NCBI RefSeq assembly: GCF_004331995.1
Contig: NZ_SJDT01000004.1
Span: forward strand, 62,001-126,000
Direction: 5' to 3'
From: Arcanobacterium bovis
GTDB taxonomy: Bacteria; Actinomycetota; Actinomycetes; Actinomycetales; Actinomycetaceae
DNA: 64,000 nt
The position numbers were made by a program, and so were the translations under genes. The notes under the pieces were generated by a model that had not been told where the DNA came from, did not search any database, and worked only from the letters and a program-made list of their open reading frames with translations. Below, in pieces: positions 20,259 through 30,184 of the stretch; the first letter of the stretch is position 1; the number at the start of each line of letters is the position of its first letter.

Positions 20259-20332
20259 CGACCCTGACGGGACTTGAACCCGCGACCTCCGCCGTGACAG
20301 GGCGGCGCGCTAACCAACTGCGCTACAGGGCC
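20259..20332 (-). tRNA. tRNA-Asp (GTC)
   Basis: A 74-base cloverleaf on the minus strand: acceptor GGCCCTG with CAGGGTC, anticodon GTC in CTGTCAC, T-arm GCGGGTTCAAGTCCCGT and discriminator G, as usual for Asp. It is the middle gene of the tRNA cluster. Confidence 0.96.
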
Positions 20333-20384
20333 ATTTTCATGGCGACACTTTCGTGCCAGCTTCTTGAATCTCTCCAAGAAACAG

Positions 20385-20457
20385 TACCCCCAACGGGATT
20401 CGAACCCGTGTTGCCGGCGTGAAAGGCCAGTGTCCTAGGCCACTAGACGATAGGGGC
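20385..20457 (-). tRNA. tRNA-Glu (TTC)
   Basis: A 73-base cloverleaf on the minus strand: acceptor GCCCCTA with TGGGGGT, anticodon TTC in CTTTCAC, T-arm ACGGGTTCGAATCCCGT, discriminator A. It is the first gene of the tRNA cluster; the promoter should lie within about 20460-20630. Confidence 0.96.
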
Positions 20458-20632
20458 AAAAGAACTTGCGTCCTCTTCTTCGGTTCCTCGTTGGTGGAAC
20501 GGATATAAGCTTAAGGGGTAAACGGGGGTAAATGCAAAATCGCAGGGTACGTGTGCTTAGTCACGTTTGGCTATTGGCAAGTAAATGCGCGGGAAACGAG
20601 CGTTTTTTAGCGTGCTGGAATAGCCTTAATGT

Positions 20633-22420
20633 ATGAATCAATGGATAGCATCAACTGGTGATACAGGTACGTCAGAGGCGGTAGAAGCAACGTTTGACGT
20701 GCTGCAAGTGATCTTAGGTGTAGCACTCGGGGCGCTCGGCGGATTCGTGGCAGGTCTGTTACTGCTTGCGATTGGCCGCATGATAGTGCGTAGGCGCAGT
20801 CAGCTTCAGCCACTGATGACAGCGATTTCGCGCCCTTCGATCGTAACGCTCATGCTTGTTGGTTCCTGGGTGGGCTTCAACTTGGCAGATGCGCGTGTGG
20901 ACACCACGGCAGCTCCTGATTGGCTACAAAACGTCGATCATGCGTTCCTCATTTTGGTTATCATGACCGGCACTTGGCTTGCTGTTGGGATCGTGAACGG
21001 TTCAATGGGTGTTATCCATAATCGCATGCGCGAATCCTCAGAAAGACGCGCAAAGCGCGTGCAAACGCAAACGCAGATTCTCAACCGGGTGATCGTCGTC
21101 GTGATCTGGATTCTTGGCCTAGGCGGCGTGTTATTGACCTTCCCGTCGGCTCGTGCTGCGGGAGCGTCGCTATTCGCTTCGGCCGGTTTGGTTTCAGTGG
21201 TAGCAGGTCTCGCTGCCCAGACCACATTAGGCAATGTTTTTGCTGGTTTGCAGTTGGCATTTTCAGATTCGATCCGAGTAGGTGACATCGTTTACTACAA
21301 GGATAATTACACGAGTGTTGAAGAAATCACGCTGACGTATGTTGTGCTTGCTGTCTGGGACGGACGCCGTATCATCGTGCCGTCGTCGCTGATGACGACG
21401 GAGTCCTTCGAAAACTGGACGCGTCGCGCTCCCGAGATGCTTGGCGACGTTACTTGGGACGTTGATTGGGCGCTTCCGCTCTCTGCTGCGCGAAAGCAAC
21501 TTGATTACCTGTTGCGCAACACCGATCTATGGGATGGCGAAACTGGCGTTATGCAGATCAGCAAAGCGGAGAACGGAACCTTGCAGATGCGCGCTGTGAT
21601 TTCCGCCAAAGATTCTGCCACTTTGGTGGATTTGAGAAATTACTTGCGTGAGCAGATGATCCATTGGATTCAAACCGAAGCTCCACAAGCGATCCCACGT
21701 CAGCGGCGCTACTTTGATGAACCAGTGGCAATTGTGGAAGCGGCACAGGAAACGAATAAGCAGCTTGACGACCGTATCGAGCGTGAAGAACCAGTGCAGT
21801 ATTTCCCAGATGTGTGGCCTGAATCTGCCGGAAACGCTGCGGCGTCGATACAGGATCAGCAGCGCACCACCGTGCTCTCGGTTAACGACATAAAAGACAT
21901 TAAGAATGAACGCAATGTTCCGCCGGTACCCCAAGATTCGCCGGCAGAAACTATCGTCATGGCTCCGATTACTGCAGATATGGAAGACCCTCGAAAAGCG
22001 AAGAGCGCAGCCATTGCTGAGCAGGGAACGGTGGCTGCGAAAACCGAAGTTTCTGAAGACGTCAAAACCGATATGGGAGAATTGACGAATACCGATGTTC
22101 GAGCAGGACACGAGGCTTCGCTGTTTAGTGGTTCGCCGAGTGCGGAGATACGCCGTCAACACTTTTCGGGACCTGGCGAGGATGCTTTTGCTGAGCGAAA
22201 TCGCAAGATCGAAGAGAGTAAAGAATCTGAGAAAGAATCCAAAGAGGACTCTGAAAACAGCTCGGAGAAACGCGCTGAAAAAACCGAAAAAGATGCACCG
22301 CATCCCGCGCAAGCTAGTGATGAATCAGAAGCGAAGCGCAACGGTGATAACGACGACATAAGCGAAGATAACGACACTGACGAAAAGAAGGAAACATGGA
22401 CGAGCAGCCCCGAATCCTAA
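20633..22420 (+). CDS. MscS-family mechanosensitive channel with long acidic C-terminal tail
   Basis: A 595-residue membrane protein. Four or so helices lie in residues 20-200; the pore-lining and beta-domain region follows (SAGLVSVVAGLAAQTTLGNVFAGL, then DSIRVGDIVYYKD and WDGRRIIVPSS), as in MscS-like channels that release solutes on hypo-osmotic shock. The last 200 residues are low-complexity, rich in Glu, Lys, Ser and Asp, and probably cytosolic and disordered. The start is ATG 20633 with no strong ribosome-binding site; ATG 20639 is close by. The 3' end overlaps msrB by 25 bases. Confidence 0.9.
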   Translation: MNQWIASTGDTGTSEAVEATFDVLQVILGVALGALGGFVAGLLLLAIGRMIVRRRSQLQPLMTAISRPSIVTLMLVGSWVGFNLADARVDTTAAPDWLQNVDHAFLILVIMTGTWLAVGIVNGSMGVIHNRMRESSERRAKRVQTQTQILNRVIVVVIWILGLGGVLLTFPSARAAGASLFASAGLVSVVAGLAAQTTLGNVFAGLQLAFSDSIRVGDIVYYKDNYTSVEEITLTYVVLAVWDGRRIIVPSSLMTTESFENWTRRAPEMLGDVTWDVDWALPLSAARKQLDYLLRNTDLWDGETGVMQISKAENGTLQMRAVISAKDSATLVDLRNYLREQMIHWIQTEAPQAIPRQRRYFDEPVAIVEAAQETNKQLDDRIEREEPVQYFPDVWPESAGNAAASIQDQQRTTVLSVNDIKDIKNERNVPPVPQDSPAETIVMAPITADMEDPRKAKSAAIAEQGTVAAKTEVSEDVKTDMGELTNTDVRAGHEASLFSGSPSAEIRRQHFSGPGEDAFAERNRKIEESKESEKESKEDSENSSEKRAEKTEKDAPHPAQASDESEAKRNGDNDDISEDNDTDEKKETWTSSPES

Positions 22421-22806
22421 AATCCGAAGCAGAATGGAAGAAACTGCTCAACCCTGCGGAATACCTGGTGCTTCGCCAGGCAGGTACGGAGCGTCCCGGA
22501 ACTGGCGAATTGCTGAACGAAAAACGTGCAGGGATGTATCTGTGCCGAGCTTGCGGAGCCGAGCTGTTCTCGTCATCCACAAAGTTTGAGTCATTCTGTG
22601 GGTGGCCGTCGTTTTTTGATCCAAACGAAAAAGATGCCGTGATTTACCGCACTGATACCCTGCTTGGATATGAACGTACCGAAGTGCGCTGCGCCAGCTG
22701 CCACTCCCATCTGGGACACGTATTCCCTGACGCTCCGCAGACTCCAACTGGAAACCGCTACTGTATGAACTCGGTCGCACTGCAGTTTGTACCAGATGAG
22801 CAGTGA
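22396..22806 (+). CDS. msrB: Peptide-methionine (R)-S-oxide reductase
   Basis: Repairs methionine-R-sulfoxide in proteins. 136 residues with both zinc CxxC pairs (CRACG and CASCH), the GWPSF motif and the catalytic Cys in GNRYCMNSVAL. The start ATG lies inside the 3' end of the channel gene, with GAAGGAAAC as a ribosome-binding site, which implies translational coupling. Confidence 0.97.
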   Translation: MDEQPRILKSEAEWKKLLNPAEYLVLRQAGTERPGTGELLNEKRAGMYLCRACGAELFSSSTKFESFCGWPSFFDPNEKDAVIYRTDTLLGYERTEVRCASCHSHLGHVFPDAPQTPTGNRYCMNSVALQFVPDEQ

Positions 22807-22849
22807 TAATTCTCTGCAGAACCGCCTGTAAAACATCAATCAACTACCA

Positions 22850-23800
22850 GTGAAACGTGAATTGACGATGAGTGAAAATACTTTCGAAGAAGCTCGCGAA
22901 TATCTGCGCGTGTGCACTTTCAACATGGAGCATGGCACGCCTTCGCTTTGTGCTCCGGAATTATCCGATTCTGCACCTGAGCACGATCCTGAATCGGGAA
23001 ATTTTCTGCAAAAGGTGCGGGCTGAGTTTCCTGATCGGGACGCCTTGGAAGTGTTCGCTGCGGAGCTTGCGGAACTTGACCCCGACGTCGTCCTCCTCCA
23101 GGAGGTTGACAACGTACGTCCTCGTTCTGCTTTGATTCCGCAAGCAGATCTGATTGCAGATTTGCTGGATATGGACAGATATTTCATCCCGGTGGAACGA
23201 AACCTACTCGGGTCGCCGACGTCGTCATACATTCCATGGCGACGACGCGGCACATACGGTTTGGCGGTTCTCTCGCGTTATCCGATGCGTGGGTGTCTGA
23301 AACTTGCTTTGCCTGAGAAAACTGAATTTTTTCGCCATTCGGCGGAGAAAAAGTGGGGGATTAACGGCTGGTATCTGCATGTGACCGAACCTCGCGCGTG
23401 CGCTTACACAGTGATTGATATTCCGGGGCAGGGAAGTCTGGTAGTCGGAAATACCCATCTTTCCACCAAGTATGTGGCGGCCTGTGAGCAGCTTGGAGTG
23501 GCGGCTGGTGGTTTTGGAGTGCTCAGCGAGCGTAATGGCCTCACGGATGCGAGATTTCTGCTCGGTGGTGATTTTAATCTCGGATCCGATACTGTGTATG
23601 AGCTGATGGAGAAGGAAGCTGCGTTGGAGGAGTTTGTCTCCTTGGCGGTAGGTGATACCTATCCAAGTGATGCGCCCGAGAAGCAGATTGATTTCCTGCT
23701 TGGAAAAGGGCTTTCAGCTGTGCATTCACAAGTGAAGCGTTTCAGTATTTCGGATCATTGCGCTTTGGTAGCGGATCTTCGTTTTTCTGAAAGAGATTGA
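22850..23800 (+). CDS. Endonuclease/exonuclease/phosphatase-family protein
   Basis: A 316-residue protein with the EEP (DNase I-like) fold signature: CTFNMEHGTP, LLQEVDNVRP, VGNTHLS, GGDFNLGS and the final ISDHCALVADL with the catalytic His. Members act on DNA, RNA, phosphoinositides or other phosphodiesters, and the substrate here is unknown. The start is uncertain: GTG 22850 or ATG 22868. It follows msrB by 43 bases and precedes an EamA transporter by 19 bases, so it probably belongs to one transcript. Confidence 0.85.
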   Translation: MKRELTMSENTFEEAREYLRVCTFNMEHGTPSLCAPELSDSAPEHDPESGNFLQKVRAEFPDRDALEVFAAELAELDPDVVLLQEVDNVRPRSALIPQADLIADLLDMDRYFIPVERNLLGSPTSSYIPWRRRGTYGLAVLSRYPMRGCLKLALPEKTEFFRHSAEKKWGINGWYLHVTEPRACAYTVIDIPGQGSLVVGNTHLSTKYVAACEQLGVAAGGFGVLSERNGLTDARFLLGGDFNLGSDTVYELMEKEAALEEFVSLAVGDTYPSDAPEKQIDFLLGKGLSAVHSQVKRFSISDHCALVADLRFSERD

Positions 23801-23819
23801 GGGAATTAAGGGGAGTAAC

Positions 23820-24698
23820 GTGCCCGACTCAAAGAAATTGTGGTCATCGGGTGTTGGCGCGCCACTCATTCTCATGACGGCGGCGGTGATTCAGTACATC
23901 GGGGCCTCCTTTGCGGTAACGCTATTTGAGCAAGTGTCGGCCGGTGCTGTGGCATGGGGGAGGTTCGCTTTCGCTGCCGTGATTCTCTTGGTCTGGAAAC
24001 GCCCACGAATCGCTTTGAAGAAATTGTGGATTCCGGCGGTGTTTGGACTGGCGTTGACCAGTATGAATGTGGTGTTTTACCTGTCCATAAGCAAGATCCC
24101 GCTCGGAACGGCTGTAGCACTGGAGTTTTTGGGGCCCGTGATGCTCTCTGCTGTGACTGGCCGTGGCTGGAAAGTTCGGGTGGGAGTGGTATTTGCTCTG
24201 GTAGGCGTGTTTCTCATTTCATGGATTGGTGTCGATACCGCTGACCCACAGATTCGGTGGGGTGTGTTTTATGGACTGCTTGCCGGTGTTTTCTGGGCGG
24301 TCTATATCGTGCTTGGAAAACGTGTGGCATGGAACGGTTCGGGTGCAAATGCGCTGGGAATTGGTTGTGCTACCGGAGCAATAGTGTTTCTTCCGCTCGC
24401 GATTCCAGATTTTCAACCTGTGCTGCTTGACGGGAAGTTGCTTCTGTTTATGCTGGCGGTGGCTTTATGTTCGACGGTTATGCCATACGTGATGGAGCTT
24501 TATGTGATGGGGAAGATTCCCACCTCGAACTATGCTTTGCTCACCTCGCTTTATCCGGCAACATCTTTGCTGGTAGGCATGGCAATACTGCGTCAAATTC
24601 CAACTGTGGGAGAGGTAGTAGGGCTGGTATTCGTGTCGGTTGCTGTAGCCCTAGCGACTCGAACTCGAGAAAGCGGAAGCTCCCCGTCAAAAATCTGA
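23820..24698 (+). CDS. EamA/RhtA-like transporter
   Basis: A 292-residue protein with ten predicted membrane helices in two EamA repeats. The segment GTAVALEFLGPVMLSAV resembles RhtA-type exporters of threonine and homoserine, though substrate assignment in this family is unreliable. The start is GTG behind AAGGGGAG. It is the last gene of the mscS-msrB-EEP series, and a hairpin shared with the opposing tRNA-Lys follows. Confidence 0.85.
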   Translation: MPDSKKLWSSGVGAPLILMTAAVIQYIGASFAVTLFEQVSAGAVAWGRFAFAAVILLVWKRPRIALKKLWIPAVFGLALTSMNVVFYLSISKIPLGTAVALEFLGPVMLSAVTGRGWKVRVGVVFALVGVFLISWIGVDTADPQIRWGVFYGLLAGVFWAVYIVLGKRVAWNGSGANALGIGCATGAIVFLPLAIPDFQPVLLDGKLLLFMLAVALCSTVMPYVMELYVMGKIPTSNYALLTSLYPATSLLVGMAILRQIPTVGEVVGLVFVSVAVALATRTRESGSSPSKI

Positions 24699-24709
24699 CG
24701 AGGAGCTTC
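24676..24709. terminator. Hairpin between EamA gene and tRNA-Lys
   Basis: GAAGCTCC (24676-24683) pairs with GGAGCTTC (24702-24709), with CGTCA/TGACG inside. The left arm overlaps the 3' end of the transporter coding region. It probably terminates both converging transcripts. Confidence 0.6.
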
Positions 24710-24715
24710 GTGCGG

Positions 24716-24787
24716 TAGGCCCCGCGGGACTCGAACCCGCAACCTACGGATTAAAAGTCCGGAGCTCTACCATTGAGCTAGAGGCCC
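24716..24787 (-). tRNA. tRNA-Lys (TTT)
   Basis: A 72-base cloverleaf on the minus strand: acceptor GGGCCTC with GGGGCCT, anticodon TTT in CTTTTAA, T-arm GCGGGTTCGAGTCCCGC and discriminator A. It stands alone. Confidence 0.95.
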
Positions 24788-24988
24788 GCACTTCCGTAGA
24801 ACAGCATGTTGTTCCAAGGAACGATTAGTTATTCTAGCTATATTTGCACAGATTTGGAAATGGAGACCAATAAAAGTTGTGCTATGTCACTGTTGTGCTT
24901 TGATCTAGCGCTACGGGCGAAAATCTGCAAAATGTGCTGCGTATGCTGAGTAAATACGCGATAATGAGGAAAAGCAAAGGAGGAAAAC

Positions 24989-25621
24989 ATGTCCACCTAT
25001 AAACCACGGCGCCCAGCCCAGCTAAAACCAGAACAAGTCGAGCTTATTGCCGGAAATGCTGATACGGCGGCGAATTCCGAATTGGCGCATACGTCTGCGC
25101 AGGCAGTAGTGCCAATGGGAAATCACCCGATGGTCGATTCTGATGTGATCGTGCGTGTAAAAACCCTCATTGTTGCCGAGGGTATCGATGTAATTGCGCA
25201 GGCATGGGCGGAATCTCCAGCAGAGTCTTTACCAGGAGTTTTGTGGCGCGGATACTTGCTCCACGAGTGGATTCGCCGTTTTCCCGACGTCGTTCGCGAG
25301 CGCTTGGCTGCAGCTAGCCTTTTTGCACAGGAAAGTGGCACTCCTGAGCTGGCTAACAATGCCGAACTGGTTCCTGATTATGAAGAACTTTTAGCATTGT
25401 GGGAAGAAGTATTCCGAGGTGATTTTCGTGGCGACTTCGCCCAGGTATTGCGATCCTCGGCTCGCTTCACCGATTTCATCGCGCATGTGGAACCTGCGTG
25501 GATTGATGACGACGCACACCCACTCGCCACGTATGTGACGCGCCGCGATACCGCGATGAAGCAAACTGCACACGAGTTTTTCAACGCCGGTGAACTGCTG
25601 CTTAAGGGATCGCTGGACTGA
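24989..25621 (+). CDS. Hypothetical protein
   Basis: A 210-residue protein I do not recognise. It has no signal peptide or membrane helix; the N-terminus is basic and Pro-rich (YKPRRPAQLKPEQ) and the rest is acidic and helical. AAAGGAGG lies at the normal distance from the ATG, and coding character is good, so the gene is real. It ends 68 bases before mshD on the same strand. The upstream 24788-24988 stretch holds no gene. Confidence 0.8.
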   Translation: MSTYKPRRPAQLKPEQVELIAGNADTAANSELAHTSAQAVVPMGNHPMVDSDVIVRVKTLIVAEGIDVIAQAWAESPAESLPGVLWRGYLLHEWIRRFPDVVRERLAAASLFAQESGTPELANNAELVPDYEELLALWEEVFRGDFRGDFAQVLRSSARFTDFIAHVEPAWIDDDAHPLATYVTRRDTAMKQTAHEFFNAGELLLKGSLD

Positions 25622-25689
25622 TTGAGTCTGTCGATCAATTTGAGCGAGCGTGTGATTAGTAAGAATACGACGGCGTTCGGAGCGAGGTA

Positions 25690-26664
25690 ATGCCTATGCA
25701 CTATCCTATGCACAGTATTGTGATTCCAAACCCCTTGACTGAGGGGCAAGGGCGCGCAATAGAGAAACTTGCTGAAGCGGCGACGAGTCATGATGGTGTA
25801 GCGCCCTTTGACGAGCAGACGTTGCTCGACCTTAAGCGCGGCACAGCTCGTAAATACTTTTTGGTTTACGAACACAGCTACGCTGGTGCTGAGTGCGACG
25901 ACGTGCCAGAGCCTAACGCGGGCGCGGCGCAAGAGCCGGATGCAGCGCCCTTGTGGGGCGTCGCTATTCTTCATGAAGAAAGCGGAACTGCCGAAATTGC
26001 GGTCGATCCGCACTGTAGAAACTGCGGCATCGCTTCCCAGCTAATTGCCACACTTTCCGCCGAAAGGGCAGGGAAAACGTTGTTTCTATGGGCGCATGGT
26101 TCGCGCCCGGCGTCGCTCCACTTAGCGGAAAAATTTTCGATGATACCTTCGCGTGAATTACTCGTGATGAACGCGGAGTTGGAAAGCACTGAAAGTGATG
26201 GCGAAACTGCCTGTGTGCCGTCGAACGTAGTGCTGCGCCGCATTGATTCAACGAATGATGCCGACGTCGATAACCTCGTTCGCCTCAACGCACGCTCATT
26301 CAATACGCATCCAGAGCAGGGAAAACTTTTGCGTGAAGATTTCCTCCAGCGCTTTGAGCAGCCGTGGTTCGATGCGGACCTGTTGCAATGGATAGTTGAC
26401 GAAAAATCGGGCAAAACAGTTGGGTTTTTATGGCTCAAGCCTGAAAGCAGCGACTGTGTAGAGCTCTATGTGCTCGGAGTAGACCCGAAGTATCAGGGCA
26501 AAGGGCTAGCGGGCGCTGCAATGCGGTGTGCAATGGCCAGTATGCGTGCTCGAGGCTTCACGCGGATGACACTATACGTCAATCGCTCAAATAGTGCGGC
26601 CGTTCGTCTCTATGAACGTGCGGGATTTCAGCTCTCTGAACTGCACACTTGTTTTCAGTTGTGA
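25690..26664 (+). CDS. mshD: Mycothiol synthase
   Basis: Acetylates Cys-GlcN-Ins with acetyl-CoA, the last step in making mycothiol, the actinobacterial low-molecular-weight thiol. 324 residues with two GNAT domains, as in MshD: a degenerate N-terminal one with VDPHCRNCGIASQL and an active C-terminal one with LGVDPKYQGKGLAGAAM and LYVNRSNSAAVRLYERAGF. A Glu/Ala/Pro-rich insert lies near residue 75. The start is the first of several ATGs, behind GAGCGAGG. It supports the placement in actinobacteria and fits the arsenate-reductase-like gene at 44 kb. Confidence 0.93.
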   Translation: MPMHYPMHSIVIPNPLTEGQGRAIEKLAEAATSHDGVAPFDEQTLLDLKRGTARKYFLVYEHSYAGAECDDVPEPNAGAAQEPDAAPLWGVAILHEESGTAEIAVDPHCRNCGIASQLIATLSAERAGKTLFLWAHGSRPASLHLAEKFSMIPSRELLVMNAELESTESDGETACVPSNVVLRRIDSTNDADVDNLVRLNARSFNTHPEQGKLLREDFLQRFEQPWFDADLLQWIVDEKSGKTVGFLWLKPESSDCVELYVLGVDPKYQGKGLAGAAMRCAMASMRARGFTRMTLYVNRSNSAAVRLYERAGFQLSELHTCFQL

Positions 26665-26717
26665 CGTATTTTCGTTTTCCGGTGCAAATTTGTGTATAAA
26701 TCTGGGATGATCAAACT

Positions 26718-28991
26718 ATGAGCGAAGAGTCTTTTCCCCATCCTAATGACGACGACGTTCCCGGCACTCCTGACACCATCGATCGCCTCGGCTCACCCAT
26801 TCCCGAAGGCACACTCGGTACAGACCTCCAAGAAACATGGACGCAGGCGGTGCGTGAGGACCAAGATATTGAAGAAATTTCCCTGCCCGAAGGGAGATTT
26901 GCCGACCGTGAACTCTCGTGGCTCGCGTTCAATGAGCGCGTCCTAGAGCAAGCCGAAGACCAAGATTTACAGATCTTGGAGCGGGCGTGGTTCCTTGCGA
27001 TCTTTGCCTCTAACCTCGATGAGTTCTATATGGTGCGAGTGGCAGGATTAAAGCGCCGAATTGCCACGGGTATGGCGGTAACCAAAGCCTCAGGATTGAG
27101 TCCACGTGAAGTGCTTGAGGGTATCAATAAGCGTGCACAAGAGCTGATGCAACGTCACGCACAGGTATTCGCCAAGGATATTCAGCCGAAGCTTGCTCAA
27201 GAGGGCATCGATATTTTGCATTGGAAAGAGCTGGGTGAAGCCGAAAAAGAACGCTTGCGCAAGTTCTATCGCAAGCAAATTTTTCCAGTTCTGACTCCGC
27301 TCGCGGTTGATCCGGCACACCCATTCCCATACATTTCGGGTCTCTCGCTCAACCTTGCCGTTATTGTTCGCAATCCGAACACCGGCAAAGAGCTATTTGC
27401 GCGGGTCAAAGTACCGCCTTTGCTGCCACGATTTATCGCCGTAGATTCAGACGGAATGCCCTATAGCCCGGAGGACGTGCCAGCAAATTCCGAGGGACGC
27501 ACCGCCTATATTCCGCTCGAAGAGGTGATTGGCGCACATTTGGGAACATTGTTCCCTGGCATGGAGGTTGTGGAGCACTCAACCTTCCGAATCACCCGTA
27601 ACGAAGATCTTGAAGTTGAAGAGGACGACGCCGAAAACTTGCTCAAGGCGCTCGAGAAAGAGTTGCTCCGGCGTCGTTTTGGGCCAGTAGTTCGTCTCGA
27701 AGTTGCAGAAGATATTTCTCATCATGTGCTTGCGATGTTGGTGCGTGAGCTGGGTGTACGTGATGAAGACGTATTCCGTTTGCCCGCTCCGCTGGATCTT
27801 ACTGGGTTGAATGCGATCCATGACCTCGACCGTCCGCAGCTCAAGTACAAGAAATTTGTGCCGGTAACTGCACGCGGATTCGCCGAAGTGGAGAGTTCGC
27901 GCGCCGCAGATGTATTCGAAGCGATCCGGCATCGCGATATTCTCGTGCAACATCCGTACGACGCCTTCTCGACTTCGGTGCAGCAGTTTATTCGCCAAGC
28001 TGCGGAGGATCCGAAAGTGCTGGCGATCAAACAGACGCTGTATCGCACCTCAGGTGATTCGCCTATTGTGGATGCGCTCATCAAGGCAGCTTATGCGGGC
28101 AAGCAAGTGTTGGCAGTGGTGGAAATTAAAGCCCGTTTTGACGAGCAGAACAATATCGAGTGGGCACGCAAACTCGAAGAAGCGGGCGTGCACGTCGTCT
28201 ACGGAATTGTTGGTCTCAAAACGCACTGCAAGTTGTGCCTTGTTGTGCGCCAGGAAGACGACGGTTTGCGCAGGTATTGCCATGTGGGAACGGGAAACTA
28301 CAACCCTAAGACTGCGCGCGGATACGAAGACATTGGCTTGTTTACCTGCGATAGGAATGTAGGTCAAGATCTCACCCGCTTGTTTAACCAGCTCTCGGGA
28401 TACTCGCCCAAGGCAAAATTCCATCGTTTACTTGTGGCTCCGCTCGGGATTCGCGACGGCCTCATTGAACGCATCGAGCGCGAAATTACCAATAAGCGGG
28501 ACGGAAAACCTGCCTGGATTCGCCTCAAGAGCAACTCGCTTGTCGATGAAAAAGTCATTGACGCTCTCTATCGAGCTTCGCAAGCAGGTGTCGAAATCGA
28601 AATTCAGGTGCGCGGCATTTGCTGTATGCGCGCTGGGATCGAGGGATTGTCCGAGAATATCAAAGTGCGCTCAATTCTGGGGCGTTTCCTCGAGCACTCC
28701 CGCATTTACGCATTTTGCAATAACGATGATCCGGAAGTGTACATCGGCTCGGCAGACCTCATGCACCGCAATCTCGACCGTCGTATCGAGGCCCTTATTT
28801 CCATCACTGATGAAGAGATGAAATCCTACCTCATCGATTTGGTGAAGATTGCCTGCTCAGACGATACGCAGTCCTGGCACCTCTACGAAGATGGTTGGCA
28901 CCACGTAACGCACGACGCCGAAGGCAATCGTCTCGCCCACGTGCAAGATCTGCTCATGCAGCGTGCGCGCTCGCGGGTTGCCGAGAAATGA
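26718..28991 (+). CDS. ppk1: Polyphosphate kinase 1
   Basis: Makes polyphosphate from ATP, reversibly. 757 residues in the N, H, C1 and C2 domain order: [13 protein letters not shown] at the start of the N domain, the phosphorylated His in [34 protein letters not shown], and the C-terminal [17 protein letters not shown]. About 55 extra acidic residues precede the N domain. The start is ATG 26718 with weak spacing signals. It stands at the head of a phosphate block with the Nudix-phosphatase gene and pstSCAB on the same strand. Confidence 0.97.
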   Translation: MSEESFPHPNDDDVPGTPDTIDRLGSPIPEGTLGTDLQETWTQAVREDQDIEEISLPEGRFADRELSWLAFNERVLEQAEDQDLQILERAWFLAIFASNLDEFYMVRVAGLKRRIATGMAVTKASGLSPREVLEGINKRAQELMQRHAQVFAKDIQPKLAQEGIDILHWKELGEAEKERLRKFYRKQIFPVLTPLAVDPAHPFPYISGLSLNLAVIVRNPNTGKELFARVKVPPLLPRFIAVDSDGMPYSPEDVPANSEGRTAYIPLEEVIGAHLGTLFPGMEVVEHSTFRITRNEDLEVEEDDAENLLKALEKELLRRRFGPVVRLEVAEDISHHVLAMLVRELGVRDEDVFRLPAPLDLTGLNAIHDLDRPQLKYKKFVPVTARGFAEVESSRAADVFEAIRHRDILVQHPYDAFSTSVQQFIRQAAEDPKVLAIKQTLYRTSGDSPIVDALIKAAYAGKQVLAVVEIKARFDEQNNIEWARKLEEAGVHVVYGIVGLKTHCKLCLVVRQEDDGLRRYCHVGTGNYNPKTARGYEDIGLFTCDRNVGQDLTRLFNQLSGYSPKAKFHRLLVAPLGIRDGLIERIEREITNKRDGKPAWIRLKSNSLVDEKVIDALYRASQAGVEIEIQVRGICCMRAGIEGLSENIKVRSILGRFLEHSRIYAFCNNDDPEVYIGSADLMHRNLDRRIEALISITDEEMKSYLIDLVKIACSDDTQSWHLYEDGWHHVTHDAEGNRLAHVQDLLMQRARSRVAEK

Positions 28992-29043
28992 TGCCGCACA
29001 CGTGCCGCATTACCGCAATCGAGCAAGCGAGGGTGCATAGCCG

Positions 29044-30033
29044 GTGGTGAAAACTAGGAAGCGCGCCGATATTTACGCTGCTGGAGCGCTAGTGTGGCGA
29101 GTGAACGAAGGTAAGCTCGAAGTATTGATCGTTCATCGTCCCCGTTGGAACGATTGGTCGTTTCCAAAGGGAAAGGTGAAGTCCGGCGAAACTTTGCGGG
29201 CTTGTTGCGTGCGAGAGCTGTATGAAGAAGGCGCTGTGCACGTGGTTCTCGGCAGGCCGCTCGGTTGGCAGCGTTACGTTGTAGCGGACGGACGATCCAA
29301 GGCGGTTCATTTTTGGTGTGCCCAAGTGACTTCCAACGACGATGCCGTGCTCAAGGTGCGTCCTAAGGTAAGCTTGGCACTCACGAGTGAAGTGGATCAA
29401 CGCCGATGGGTGAGTGTTCGTCAAGCTCGCCGATTGCTCACGTCAAGTGACGATCGAAAAATGCTCACCAAGCTCGCTAAATATTACGATCATGGCGAGC
29501 TCACCACCGCAGCGCTGATTATCTTGCGGCACGCCAAGGCTGTTAAGCGTGAGTTGTGGAAAAACGGAGCTGGCCCTGAATACACACGCCCGCTGGCGTC
29601 GTCGGGAAAGAAGCGCTTGCCACTGATCGCATCTGATCTCGGCGCATATGGTATCAGTGAGGTGCTGAGCTCGCCGTGGAAACGCTGCAAAGATACGGTT
29701 AAAGACTACGCGCGGGCGACGGCGTCGCCGTTGCGAACGCAGATAGTGCTCACCGAACGCGGTTACGTAGTCGATCCACAAGACTTTGCGCAAGAAATTG
29801 CAGACGTCGTTGATGAGGTGCGTAATCCTTGCGTGATTTGTTTGCATCGTCCGACCTTGGCATTGACATTTTCCACGTTGGCAGAGTTTGCTTCTCGTTC
29901 GGTGGTGAAAACTTTTCCTGAGGCGGATCCCTGGTTGAAGCCTGGTGATATGTTTGTGGTACATATCGCATCGAAACCAGGAAAAGCGAAGAAAATTCTC
30001 GCTACCGAGTTGATTACCAGCGACTTTGAGTAG
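29044..30033 (+). CDS. Nudix hydrolase - histidine phosphatase fusion (MutT1-like)
   Basis: A 329-residue two-domain protein. Residues 1-140 are a Nudix domain; its box runs GKVKSGETLRACCVRELYEE and then GAV, so the normally conserved late Gly is Ala. Residues 155-325 are a histidine-phosphatase domain with LRHAKA as the RHG-type motif and a second His in CLHRPTLA. Mycobacterial MutT1 has this layout and hydrolyses 8-oxo-GTP and diadenosine polyphosphates. It lies 52 bases after ppk1, suggesting joint expression and a role in nucleotide or polyphosphate housekeeping. The start is GTG 29044 or GTG 29047. Confidence 0.9.
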   Translation: MVKTRKRADIYAAGALVWRVNEGKLEVLIVHRPRWNDWSFPKGKVKSGETLRACCVRELYEEGAVHVVLGRPLGWQRYVVADGRSKAVHFWCAQVTSNDDAVLKVRPKVSLALTSEVDQRRWVSVRQARRLLTSSDDRKMLTKLAKYYDHGELTTAALIILRHAKAVKRELWKNGAGPEYTRPLASSGKKRLPLIASDLGAYGISEVLSSPWKRCKDTVKDYARATASPLRTQIVLTERGYVVDPQDFAQEIADVVDEVRNPCVICLHRPTLALTFSTLAEFASRSVVKTFPEADPWLKPGDMFVVHIASKPGKAKKILATELITSDFE

Positions 30034-30077
30034 AAATTTACCTGTAGTTATTTCTGTGAAACTCATGCCGTCAAAGT

Positions 30078-30099
30078 GTTTACCATCCGTTAACCAATT
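30078..30099 (+). promoter_or_regulatory. PHO-box-like direct repeat upstream of pstS
   Basis: Two adjacent 11-base units, GTTTACCATCC and GTTAACCAATT, share GTTnACCA. This pattern and period match the PhoP boxes known in Streptomyces and relatives (GTTCACC units, from memory). It lies about 85 bases before pstS. The second unit also forms an inverted repeat, CCGTTAA-CCAA-TTAACGG (30087-30104). It likely gives PhoP-dependent induction under phosphate starvation. Confidence 0.6.
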
Positions 30100-30184
30100 A
30101 ACGGATTTGATTTAAATTTCTTTCTTTAGAGTGATGAGTGGTTGAGGGGTTTTCCCTCCGCTCCCGTACACGAAGGAATAAATA

